Origin: PALSA-1006 sp963733265
Lineage (GTDB): Bacteria > Pseudomonadota > Gammaproteobacteria > Burkholderiales > Gallionellaceae
Length of the DNA: 64,000 nucleotides
Assembly (NCBI GenBank): GCA_963733265.1
Contig: CAVTCF010000001.1
Span: 1,178,001-1,242,000, forward strand
Direction of reading: 5' to 3'
A model generated the notes under the pieces. The model did no database searches and was not told the DNA's origin. It worked only from the letters and a program-made list of their open reading frames with translations. Below, in pieces: positions 16,673 to 24,673 of the stretch; within the stretch, counting starts at the first letter, position 1, and the number at the start of each line of letters is the position of its first letter. Made by a program: the position numbers and the translations under genes.

Positions 16673-18280
16673 TTGCCTTTCGAAAACGATATTGCTGAAA
16701 AATGGGTTCTGGTCATTGACGATATGGAGAGCATGCGCTCCCAGTTGCGTATGTCATTGACCAGCTCGGGTTTTGCCAAACTGCATGTGGTGAGTAGTAT
16801 CAAAGACGCTTTGGAGCGCATGGAGACAAATCGCTACGATGTGATCCTGTGTGACTATTCTCTGGGCGATGGAACTGACGGCCAGCAGTTCCTGGAATAT
16901 TTGCGTACCAATGATCTGATTACCCGAAATACCGTTTTCGTCATGATTACCGCGGAGCAAGCTTATGAAAAAGTTGTCGCGGCTTCCGAATGTGCTCCCG
17001 ACGATTATTTGCTCAAGCCGTTTACTGCCGCTCAATTCAATGCCCGCTTGGAGAAGTTGCTGGAGCGGCAGGAATACTTTTCATTTATCGACAAAGCAAC
17101 CGACTCCAAAAACTGGGGGCGAGTCATTATCGAGTGCGATAAGAAGCTGGCGATCAAAGACAAATATTTTATTGATTTGTGCAAGATCAAGTGTGCGGCG
17201 CTGATGCGGGCAAATCGCCCGCAAGACGCTGCAAATTTGTATAACGAGATTCTTGCGTTGCGGCCGATAGGCTGGGCAAAGCTGGGCCTGGCCCGGGCAT
17301 TGGCCCAACTCGGCAAGAAAGATGAGGCCAAAACACTCGTGCAGGAGATTCTCAAAGAGTCTCCGCAGTTCATGGCTGCTTACGATTTTCTTGGCAAGTT
17401 ATTATCTTCTACGGGGGATAAACATGCCGCACTGGATGTGCTTCAAAAAGCCCGTGAAGTTTCTCCCGGAACAATGAGCCGAATTCGTGAATTGAGCTCC
17501 CTGGCAGTGAGTGCGGGAAAGCCGGAAATAGCCGAGACAGTGATGCGTCAGGCATTACTGAAGCACAAACATTCGCCGGTTCGCCAGGCGAATGATTACG
17601 CTGTTTTATCAAAGGCGCTAATCAATCAGGGAAAGGCTACGGAGGCATTGATTGTGGTAGCGGATGCCCAAAAGAGTTTTAAAGACGATCATAGCAACAT
17701 TGTATTGTCCGCGTCAGAAAGTGTGGCGCATCGTGCGGCAGGAAATCATGCGCAGGCGGCGGCAGCTTTGGCGAAGGCTATGTCAAATGCCGACTTGAAC
17801 AAGCTTCCGGTGGGTACTGTGATTGCGCTGGCCGATGCGTGCTTCGCGTCCGGCAAAGAAGAAGACGCGACCAAATTATTGCGTCACGCAATTCAAAACA
17901 ATCAGGAAGACGAAGTAATCAAAGAAAAGGTGCATGATGTTCTGACTTCTGCGGGCAAACAAACTTCAGAAGCCACCGCGATGATTGAAGAGAGCACGAG
18001 AGAAGTGATCCAATTGAACAATGAGGGCGTGCTCAAAGCTGAAGCAGGTCAACTTGAGGAGGCTATTGCGTTACTGTGTCAGGCGGCAGACCGGTTGTCG
18101 AACAATGTGCAAATTGTAGGAAATGCATCGCTGGTGATTGCGCTTGATCTTGTGCGCAACGGCAAAGATCCTGACAAGTTGGGGCGGTGTTTGCATTACC
18201 GGGATGAATTCGTGAAGAAATCTCCCAATCACCCCAAGCTTGCGCAGATAGATGCCCTGCTCAAGCAATTGAAACCTTAA
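16673..18280 (+). CDS. Response regulator with long TPR output domain
   Basis: This 535-residue protein has an N-terminal receiver domain (about 10-130) with the acidic pair DD at 16-17 and phosphoacceptor Asp61 in ILCDYSLGDG, then a Lys in LLKPF. The remaining 400 residues are tandem TPR-like helices (about 145-530), so output is probably through protein contacts rather than DNA. The start is a TTG preceded by AAGGGGA; an ATG five bases upstream is out of frame. The kinase-like gene 15 bp downstream is the likely partner. Similar receiver-TPR proteins occur in Beta- and Gammaproteobacteria but lack a firm function. Confidence 0.85.
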   Translation: MPFENDIAEKWVLVIDDMESMRSQLRMSLTSSGFAKLHVVSSIKDALERMETNRYDVILCDYSLGDGTDGQQFLEYLRTNDLITRNTVFVMITAEQAYEKVVAASECAPDDYLLKPFTAAQFNARLEKLLERQEYFSFIDKATDSKNWGRVIIECDKKLAIKDKYFIDLCKIKCAALMRANRPQDAANLYNEILALRPIGWAKLGLARALAQLGKKDEAKTLVQEILKESPQFMAAYDFLGKLLSSTGDKHAALDVLQKAREVSPGTMSRIRELSSLAVSAGKPEIAETVMRQALLKHKHSPVRQANDYAVLSKALINQGKATEALIVVADAQKSFKDDHSNIVLSASESVAHRAAGNHAQAAAALAKAMSNADLNKLPVGTVIALADACFASGKEEDATKLLRHAIQNNQEDEVIKEKVHDVLTSAGKQTSEATAMIEESTREVIQLNNEGVLKAEAGQLEEAIALLCQAADRLSNNVQIVGNASLVIALDLVRNGKDPDKLGRCLHYRDEFVKKSPNHPKLAQIDALLKQLKP

Positions 18281-18295
18281 ACTAACACTCGGCTT

Positions 18296-18907
18296 ATGAA
18301 TGATATATTTGCGGCAGTAATACACGACGTAAAAAATCAATTGGCCGAGTTGTCACTTCGATTAGGCAAGAGGGGAGATGCCCAGAAAGAAATGGAAATC
18401 GCGATCAGCGCGGCGCGTCGTTTGTCCGAAATGCTATTGGTACACCGGCAAGAAAACGAATTACTGAGAGTGAACTCGGATTCGGTTAACGCCCCCGATT
18501 TTTTGGAAATGCTGGCTGCGGAATATCGCGAACTATTTCCAAGGTTGCTTATCGAAATCGACGATAAGAATGCGCCAGAGCTGGCTTTTTTTGACGACGC
18601 GCTGGTACGCATGGCGCTTGCCAATGCAATTCATAATGCATGTCGCATTGCAAATGCCAGAGTGCAACTGGCGGCTTTTGAACAAGACAAAATGTTAGTG
18701 TTGGAAGTGAGGGATGATGGCCCGGGCTATCCGGATAATATATTGGCAGGCAGCATTGATACGCCATTGCCTGTGAGTGGCAGAGGTACCGGGCTGGGGC
18801 TTTATTTAGCCAGAAAAATTGCCGAGTTGCACTGTCTGGATTCTCGACATGGCTATATCGATTTGAGTAATGAAGGTGGTGCCGTATTTCGTATGATGTT
18901 GCCCTGA
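18296..18907 (+). CDS. Minimal soluble histidine kinase
   Basis: This 203-residue protein consists almost only of a kinase core. An H-box with His10 (VIHDVKNQLAEL) opens the protein, followed by an N-box near 105-118 (ALANAIHNACRIA), a G1 box DDGPGYP and a G2 box GRGTGLGLYLARKIAE. It has no signal peptide, membrane helix or sensor domain, so its input must come from a partner protein. It starts 15 bp after the receiver-TPR gene, which strongly suggests a two-gene operon. Whether it autophosphorylates cannot be told from sequence. Confidence 0.82.
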   Translation: MNDIFAAVIHDVKNQLAELSLRLGKRGDAQKEMEIAISAARRLSEMLLVHRQENELLRVNSDSVNAPDFLEMLAAEYRELFPRLLIEIDDKNAPELAFFDDALVRMALANAIHNACRIANARVQLAAFEQDKMLVLEVRDDGPGYPDNILAGSIDTPLPVSGRGTGLGLYLARKIAELHCLDSRHGYIDLSNEGGAVFRMMLP

Positions 18908-18951
18908 GACACAATTCCAAGAGATGAACAAAACTAACAGGAGGTAATTAT

Positions 18952-19485
18952 ATGTCGCCAAAATTCGTCATGATTATTGCAATACTTGCCACAGCTTTCT
19001 TGGGGACAATCGAAAGTTATGCCCAAGATGCTCAGCAAAGTAACCCGCTGGATGTAGTTCCGGACAAAATGCCGTTTGACGTACCCTACGGTGCTCCAAT
19101 ATCGCTAGCACAAGCAAACAGTGCCATCAGTACAGCTTTGGCTGAAGCCAAAAAACATAACTGGAAGCTCAACATCGCGGTAGTCGATTCCGGAGGTAAT
19201 TTGGTCGCATTCCAACGTATGGACGGGGCGCAACTTGCATCCATTCAAATTGCCGAGCATAAGGCGCGTGCTTCTGTGAATTTTAGACGCGAAACCAAAG
19301 CTTTCGAAAACTCAATTCAAGTCAATGATATGCGTTATATAACAACGATTGATGGCGTTATAGCTTCACGTGGAGGAATTCCTCTGGTTGAAAGCGGCAA
19401 AATCATTGGCGCAATTGGTTGCTCGGGTGGAACGGGTTCTCAGGATGAGGTTGTTTGCAAGGCGGGTGCTGAAACCGTCAAGTAG
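18952..19485 (+). CDS. Secreted GlcG/HbpS-like protein
   Basis: The product has 177 residues with a cleavable signal peptide (about 1-25, ending SYAQ). The mature domain (about 45-175) belongs to the GlcG/HbpS/PduO C-terminal family: NIAVVDSGGNLVAFQRMDGA, then ASRGGIPLVESGKIIGAIGCSGGTGSQDE with its Gly-rich end. Members bind haem or corrinoids, and HbpS is an extracellular redox and haem sensor partner in Streptomyces. A strong AGGAGG-type site precedes the ATG. It lies 44 bp after the kinase gene and could share its transcript. The ligand is not known. Confidence 0.85.
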   Translation: MSPKFVMIIAILATAFLGTIESYAQDAQQSNPLDVVPDKMPFDVPYGAPISLAQANSAISTALAEAKKHNWKLNIAVVDSGGNLVAFQRMDGAQLASIQIAEHKARASVNFRRETKAFENSIQVNDMRYITTIDGVIASRGGIPLVESGKIIGAIGCSGGTGSQDEVVCKAGAETVK

Positions 19486-19626
19486 TATATCCAGGCCGAT
19501 TTAAAAGTTAATTTAAATCAATAGGATAATATTGCTTGTGCATCTATTTTTTTATGGTTGCAAATATTCGCAGACTCATCAAGAGGTGACATTTTCAACA
19601 TACAGTTAAAAAATCGTCTTATTCAT
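19486..19626. other. AT-rich intergenic stretch before the small RNA
   Basis: I see no open frame with a ribosome-binding site and no repeat in this stretch. It separates the HbpS-like gene from the sigma-E-like promoter of the RNA candidate. Confidence 0.5.
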
Positions 19627-19627
19627 T

Positions 19628-19654
19628 GAACTTTTCGCAAAACAGGGGGTCTAT
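19628..19654 (+). promoter_or_regulatory. Sigma-E (ECF) type promoter for the small RNA
   Basis: GAACTT at 19628-19633 and TCTAT at 19650-19654 are separated by exactly 16 bp, matching the RpoE consensus GAACTT-N16-TCTRA. A start site 6-7 bases downstream would fall at about 19661, precisely where the first RNA stem begins. Confidence 0.6.
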
Positions 19655-19660
19655 GGTTGC

Positions 19661-19769
19661 AGTTGGCGAAAGCTGACTCACGTTTCTCCTCCCTAGAGCG
19701 TGCGTCTTAACTCCCCCTTGTTAAGATGTTATGCCCCTGATGCGGTTATTCGCTCAGGGGCGTTTTTTT
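19661..19769 (+). ncRNA. Candidate trans-acting sRNA with C-rich loops
   Basis: The region folds into four consecutive hairpins. Stem 1 is AGTTGGC (19661-19667), a GAAA tetraloop and GCTGACT (19672-19678). Stem 2 is CACG...CTC (from 19679) against GAG-CGTG (ending 19702), with a C-rich CTCCCTA loop. Stem 3 is TCTTAAC (19705-19711), loop TCCCCCTT, and GTTAAGA (19720-19726). Stem 4 is a terminator, GCCCCTGA (19733-19740) against TCAGGGGC (19754-19761) followed by GTTTTTTT. The exposed CUCCUCCC and UCCCCCUU could pair with Shine-Dalgarno sequences. The geometry recalls anti-SD sRNAs such as CcsR/cuckoo RNAs and Neisseria RcoF. It has no protein-coding potential and alaS begins 92 bp downstream. 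Confidence 0.75.
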
Positions 19770-19811
19770 CCTGAAGTTCTCTGTCGGCCACACTAGCTGT
19801 TAGGCACTGCA

Positions 19812-19820
19812 TGGTATGAT
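19812..19820 (+). promoter_or_regulatory. Extended -10 promoter candidate for alaS
   Basis: TGGTATGAT is an extended -10 hexamer (TGn-TATGAT), placing a start site at about 19827 and a 35-base leader on alaS. No convincing -35 is visible, which is acceptable for an extended -10. Confidence 0.45.
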
Positions 19821-19861
19821 GCGCGCCGTTCTTCAAAGATATTTGATATTAAGGGTGTGCA

Positions 19862-22483
19862 ATGAAAAGCAGTGAAATCCGTCAGCAATTCCTAGATTAT
19901 TTTGCCTCGAAAGGCCATACGATAGTTGCCTCCAGTTCGCTGGTTCCGCATGAAGACCCGACGCTGCTGTTTACCAATGCGGGGATGAACCAATTCAAGG
20001 ATGTATTTCTTGGCTTTGACAAGCGGCCTTATACACGGGCGACGACCTCGCAGAAATGTGTGCGTGCCGGTGGCAAGCATAATGACTTGGAAAACGTCGG
20101 CTACACCGCACGTCACCATACTTTCTTCGAAATGCTGGGGAATTTCAGCTTTGGGGACTACTTTAAACGCGATGCGATCAACTATGCGTGGGAACTGCTC
20201 ACGGTGGTGTACAAACTACCCAAAGACAAACTCACGGTCACCGTGTATGCCGAGGATGACGAAGCTTACGACATCTGGACCAAAGAGATCGGCGTACCTG
20301 CCGAGCGCGTAATCCGCATTGGCGATAACAAAGGCGCGCGCTATGCCTCCGACAATTTCTGGATGATGGGCGATACCGGCCCCTGTGGCCCCTGCACGGA
20401 AATATTTTACGACCACGGTGAGCATATTCCCGGCGGGCCACCCGGCACTCCCGGAGAAGATGGCGACCGTTTTATTGAAATCTGGAACAACGTATTTATG
20501 CAGTTCAACCGCGACGAAGCGGGCGTGATGCACCCGCTGCCCAAGCCGTCGGTGGATACCGGTATGGGCTTGGAGCGTATCTCGGCGGTGTTGCAGCATG
20601 TGCATGCCAACTACGAGATCGACCTGTTCCAAGCCTTAATCAAGGCGGCAGCGCGTGAAACTAAATGCGCTGATCTGGATTCGCCTTCGCTGAAAGTATT
20701 GGCCGACCATATTCGCGCCTGTTCCTTCCTGATTGCGGACGGTGTGATTCCCGGTAATGAAGGTCGCGGCTACGTGCTGCGCCGTATTATTCGCCGCGCG
20801 ATTCGCCATGGTTACAAGCTGGGCGCGCGTGCCGCGTTTTTCCATAAGCTGGTGCCTGATCTGGTTGAACAGATGGGGGCCGCGTATCCGGAATTGGCTA
20901 CAGGCCAAGTGCGCGTGATTGAGATATTGAAACAGGAAGAAGAGCGCTTTTTTGCAACCATTGAAAACGGTATGGCGATTTTAGAAGCTGATCTGGGCGA
21001 ATTGGCAAAAACAGGCAATAAGACTTTCAACGGCGAAACGGCTTTCAAGCTGCACGACACCTTTGGTTTTCCCTTAGATCTGACGCAGGACGTTTGTCGC
21101 GAACATGGCGTAACAGTTGACGCTGCCGCTTTCGACAAAGCAATGGCGCATCAAAAAGAGCAAGCGCGTGCCGCAGGCAAATTCAAGATGGCGGCAAACC
21201 TCGAATACGCAGGCCCGACGACCACTTTCCACGGCTATGACACACTGGAATATAAAGGCAATATCCTTGCTTTGTACAAAGACGGTGTATCGGTGAATGT
21301 GTTGCATGAAGGCGACATGGGTGTGGCCGTGCTGGATGACACTCCGTTCTACGCCGAGTCGGGTGGACAGGCGGGCGATAGCGGCGAACTGCGCAGCGTG
21401 CATGGCATCTTCTCCGTGGAAGACACGCAGAAGATTCAAGCCACAGTTTTCGGCCATCATGGCGTGGTAAAAACGGGCAAGTTGACCTTGGGTAACGGAG
21501 TCACTGCCAAGGTGGACATCGCAGCACGCAGCCGCACCATGCGCAACCATTCGGCCACGCACTTGTTGCACAAGGCCTTGCGCGAAGTGTTGGGCAACCA
21601 TGTGCAGCAAAAAGGTTCACAAGTGGATGCGGATAAAACCCGATTCGACTTCGTGCATACCCAACCGGTGACCGATGCAGAAATTCGCAAAGTAGAGGCT
21701 ATCGTCAATGCGGAAATTTTGGCGAATGCCGCTTGTCAGGCACGCGAAATGGGCATCGAGGATGCGCAGAAAACGGGCGCGATGATGTTGTTTGGCGAGA
21801 AGTATGGTGATGTCGTGCGCGTGATCGATATTGGCTCATCTATCGAATTGTGTGGAGGTACGCATGTGAAGCGTACTGGTGACATCGGGCTGTTCAAGAT
21901 CGTGGCGGAAAGTGGTGTGGCTGCCGGTGTGCGCCGTGTGGAAGCGGTAACGGGTGAGGGTGCGCTGGCACGGGTCAATGCTCAGGAGCAGCAACTGCAG
22001 CAGGTGGCCGATGCGGTGAAATCGCAACCGCATGAAGCCGCTGCGCGCATCGGGCAAATTCTCGACAATTTGAAATCGTTAGAAAAAGAAATGGCAGCAT
22101 TGAAATCCAAACTGGCCTCGGCACAGGGCGATGAGTTATTGAACCAGGCACAAGATATCAACGGCGTAAAAGTGTTGGCGGCCAAGCTGGACGGTGCGGA
22201 TGCGGCAGTATTGCGTGAAACACTGGACAAGTTGAAAGATAAACTTAAATCTGCGGCAATTGTTTTGGCATCTGTAAATGATGGGAAAGTGAGTCTGATC
22301 GCGGGGGTGACTGCGGATACAACTGCCAACGTGAAAGCAGGCGAATTGGTAAACTTCGTGGCGCAACAAGTCGGCGGTAAGGGCGGTGGCAGGCCGGATA
22401 TGGCACAAGCAGGCGGTACACAACCGGAACACTTGGCGGCAGCACTTGCCTCGGTCCACGCATGGGTAAAGGCAAAGTTTTGA
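19862..22483 (+). CDS. alaS: Alanyl-tRNA synthetase
   Basis: AlaS charges tRNA-Ala and clears mischarged Ser/Gly. The 873-residue protein has the class II catalytic core (about 1-240, FTNAGMNQFKDVFLG, RAGGKHNDLENVG), the tRNA-recognition domain, an editing domain with the metal-binding NHSATHLLH and CGGTH motifs, and the C-terminal DHHA1-type C-Ala domain ending GGGRPDMAQAGG. It is complete and of standard length. It is not next to recX here, unlike in E. coli; three signalling genes and the sRNA candidate lie between. Confidence 0.98.
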   Translation: MKSSEIRQQFLDYFASKGHTIVASSSLVPHEDPTLLFTNAGMNQFKDVFLGFDKRPYTRATTSQKCVRAGGKHNDLENVGYTARHHTFFEMLGNFSFGDYFKRDAINYAWELLTVVYKLPKDKLTVTVYAEDDEAYDIWTKEIGVPAERVIRIGDNKGARYASDNFWMMGDTGPCGPCTEIFYDHGEHIPGGPPGTPGEDGDRFIEIWNNVFMQFNRDEAGVMHPLPKPSVDTGMGLERISAVLQHVHANYEIDLFQALIKAAARETKCADLDSPSLKVLADHIRACSFLIADGVIPGNEGRGYVLRRIIRRAIRHGYKLGARAAFFHKLVPDLVEQMGAAYPELATGQVRVIEILKQEEERFFATIENGMAILEADLGELAKTGNKTFNGETAFKLHDTFGFPLDLTQDVCREHGVTVDAAAFDKAMAHQKEQARAAGKFKMAANLEYAGPTTTFHGYDTLEYKGNILALYKDGVSVNVLHEGDMGVAVLDDTPFYAESGGQAGDSGELRSVHGIFSVEDTQKIQATVFGHHGVVKTGKLTLGNGVTAKVDIAARSRTMRNHSATHLLHKALREVLGNHVQQKGSQVDADKTRFDFVHTQPVTDAEIRKVEAIVNAEILANAACQAREMGIEDAQKTGAMMLFGEKYGDVVRVIDIGSSIELCGGTHVKRTGDIGLFKIVAESGVAAGVRRVEAVTGEGALARVNAQEQQLQQVADAVKSQPHEAAARIGQILDNLKSLEKEMAALKSKLASAQGDELLNQAQDINGVKVLAAKLDGADAAVLRETLDKLKDKLKSAAIVLASVNDGKVSLIAGVTADTTANVKAGELVNFVAQQVGGKGGGRPDMAQAGGTQPEHLAAALASVHAWVKAKF

Positions 22484-22612
22484 AAGAGATGAACTGACTC
22501 GCTTGAATAACGACACCAACCACAGCTTTCAATATTATGCTATGTTATTAGAAAAATAATAACGAACTAATTGCAGCTTCAGACGAGTAGCGTGAGCAGG
22601 GGCGAAGCAGAA

Positions 22613-23056
22613 ATGAAACCTGAACAAAGTACTATTTTGTTGGTAGAAGACGATCCGGTTGAAATCGACCTGGCTCGTCGCGCCTGCGCACTTTGCAATC
22701 CCGTGTTGCAATTGATTGTGGTGGGAGACAGTACTGAAGCATTGGAATGGTTGGCGAAAACGGCTGAAGCAAAAGATCAATTCCCCAAGCTGATACTGCT
22801 GGATCTAAAACTACCCCATCTTATCGGGCTCGCAGTACTGCGTCGGCTACGCATGGATGCAGCCACATGGGATTTGCCCATCATCGTCTATTCAAAAGTC
22901 CACGAACCTTCCGATGTGGTGCTTAGTTATCAAGTCGGCGCGAATAGTTTTGTGAACAAGCCAGAGGACATTGATCAGTTTAATGCCCTGTTGCATGAGT
23001 TGTCTGATTATTGGTTGTTGCCGCGTCAGCGCAAGTTGAGCTTGGGTTCGAGTTAA
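22613..23056 (+). CDS. Single-domain response regulator
   Basis: The protein has 147 residues and is nearly all one receiver domain. Visible marks are ILLVEDDPVEIDLA near 9-22, the phosphoacceptor in LILLDLKLPHL, and KP near the end of the fold. The pattern is of the Rcp1-like receiver family, which usually partners with bacteriophytochrome-like or hybrid kinases; no such kinase is adjacent. The frame opens at 22571, but MKPEQSTILLVED is the likely start. It ends convergently toward pgm across a large inverted repeat. Confidence 0.85.
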   Translation: MKPEQSTILLVEDDPVEIDLARRACALCNPVLQLIVVGDSTEALEWLAKTAEAKDQFPKLILLDLKLPHLIGLAVLRRLRMDAATWDLPIIVYSKVHEPSDVVLSYQVGANSFVNKPEDIDQFNALLHELSDYWLLPRQRKLSLGSS

Positions 23057-23065
23057 CAGACTTCT

Positions 23066-23286
23066 TGATTAGCCACAAAGTTCAGCTATTCCCTCTCCCG
23101 CAGGCGGGAGAGGGTGAAGGTGAGGGGCGTCGAGTGGAAATAGTTGCTTTTTATCCCGAAAAGTTCATTAGCCTGTAGGAGCACGATTTATCGAGCGATT
23201 CTTTGAGAGCTATCGCTCGATAAATCGTGCTCCTACAGGGTGTTTTTTTAAAGGGAGCGAAACGCTCTGAACTTTGTGGCTAATCA
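23066..23286. repeat. Nested inverted-repeat mosaic between convergent genes
   Basis: An outer pair of perfect 20-bp arms (23066-23085 and 23267-23286) encloses two further palindromes. One is a copy of the TCTCCCGC family, CCCTCTCCCGC against its complement around 23090-23113 plus a GGTGAGGGGC tail. The other is a very long perfect hairpin with 27-bp arms at 23173-23199 and 23212-23238 around a 12-base loop. The element fills the gap between two converging genes and could serve as a bidirectional terminator. Confidence 0.85.
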
Positions 23287-23296
23287 GGACAGACTT

Positions 23297-24673
23297 TTAA
23301 AACGGCAACTGCAATGCCGGATTCGCTTTCAACAAAACTTTCCGAAAATCTTCCTGTATTCTTTTTAATCCTGCCGCGTCATCTGCTTCGAAGCGCAATA
23401 CAATCACCGGGGTAGTATTGGAAGGCCGCATCAGCCCAAAGCCGTCCGCATATTCCACACGCAAACCATCAATGGTGATGATTTCACGCGCGCCTTCGAA
23501 CTTCGCTTCAGTACGCAAGCGGGAAATAAGGGCGTGGTTTTCGCCTTCTTTTACGTGAATATGCAACTCGGGCGTACTCACTGCATCCGGCAAGTTGTTA
23601 AGCGTGGCATTTGGGTCGGCAACCTTGCTCAGTATTTCCAGCAGGCGCGCACCGGCATAAAGTCCGTCATCAAAGCCGTACCAGCGTTCTTTGAAAAATA
23701 CATGACCGCTCATCTCCCCGGCCAGCAATGCCCCGGTCTCTTTCATCTTGGCTTTCACCAGAGAATGTCCGGTTTTCCATAGCGTCGGTTTGCCGCCGTG
23801 TTCGCGTATCCAGGCAAATAAATTGCGCGTGGATTTTACGTCGAAGATGATTTCTGCCCCCGTATTGCGGCCTAAGACATCGGCAGCGAAGAGCATTAAT
23901 TGGCGGTCTGGATAGATGATTTTTCCGTTTTTGGTGACTACCCCCAAACGGTCACCGTCACCGTCGAAAGCGAGACCAATTTCGCTGTCGTTGTGTGCCA
24001 ATGCCGCAATCAAATCTTCCAGATTATGCGGGTCGGATGGATCAGGGTGGTGGTTGGGGAAATTGCCGTCCACCTCGCAAAACATCTCGGTAACCTGGCA
24101 ACCCAATTGGCGATACAGATTGGCCACGAAATCACCCGCCACACCGTTACCGCAATCCACCGTGACATTGAGTGGACGCGCCAGTTTAATGTCGGACACG
24201 ATACGCGCGATGTATTCGGGAGCAATGTTGTATTGCGAATAACTACCGGAGCCGTGTGTCAGATTTCCACTTTCGATGCGCGCACGCAAGGACTGAATGG
24301 TTTCGCCGGACAAGGTCTCGCCCGCCAGCACCATCTTCAAACCGTTATAGTCGGGCGGATTATGGCTGCCTGTAATCATCACGCCGCAGTCGGTTTTTAG
24401 TTGAAATGCCGCGAAGTAAACCATCGGCGTAGCCACGCGCCCAACGTCTATGACATTGATGCCGCTCTTCTGAATACCTCGCGCCAGCGCCTTGGCAAAA
24501 CCTTCACCCGACAATCGGCCATCGCGCCCGATTGCGATTGTGTGCTGTTTGCGTGCGCCAGCTTCGGAGCCGATGGCATGGCCGATTTGCTCGACGGTCT
24601 CGTCCGTTAGTGTTTTGCCGACGATGCCCCGGATGTCATAGGCTTTGAATATTTCTTTGGGTATAGAGGTCAT
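23297..24673 (-). CDS. algC: Phosphomannomutase/phosphoglucomutase (AlgC type)
   Basis: This enzyme interconverts hexose 1- and 6-phosphates and so feeds LPS, exopolysaccharide and nucleotide-sugar synthesis. The 458-residue protein shows the four-domain alpha-D-phosphohexomutase order: N-terminal FKAYDIRGIVG, the catalytic phosphoserine Ser103 in TGSHNPPDYNGLK, the Mg loop DGDGDRLG (about 235-242), the sugar-binding GEMSGH, and the C-terminal phosphate loop RPSNTTP. Its ATG overlaps the waaF stop by four bases, so the two are co-translated and both supply the outer envelope. Confidence 0.94.
   Translation of the reverse strand: MTSIPKEIFKAYDIRGIVGKTLTDETVEQIGHAIGSEAGARKQHTIAIGRDGRLSGEGFAKALARGIQKSGINVIDVGRVATPMVYFAAFQLKTDCGVMITGSHNPPDYNGLKMVLAGETLSGETIQSLRARIESGNLTHGSGSYSQYNIAPEYIARIVSDIKLARPLNVTVDCGNGVAGDFVANLYRQLGCQVTEMFCEVDGNFPNHHPDPSDPHNLEDLIAALAHNDSEIGLAFDGDGDRLGVVTKNGKIIYPDRQLMLFAADVLGRNTGAEIIFDVKSTRNLFAWIREHGGKPTLWKTGHSLVKAKMKETGALLAGEMSGHVFFKERWYGFDDGLYAGARLLEILSKVADPNATLNNLPDAVSTPELHIHVKEGENHALISRLRTEAKFEGAREIITIDGLRVEYADGFGLMRPSNTTPVIVLRFEADDAAGLKRIQEDFRKVLLKANPALQLPF

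Noticed and set aside
19486..19861. 6S RNA or a c-di-GMP riboswitch upstream of alaS
   Set aside because: The long central-bubble hairpin of 6S RNA and the GEMM core sequence are absent; the four short hairpins and terminator fit an sRNA better.
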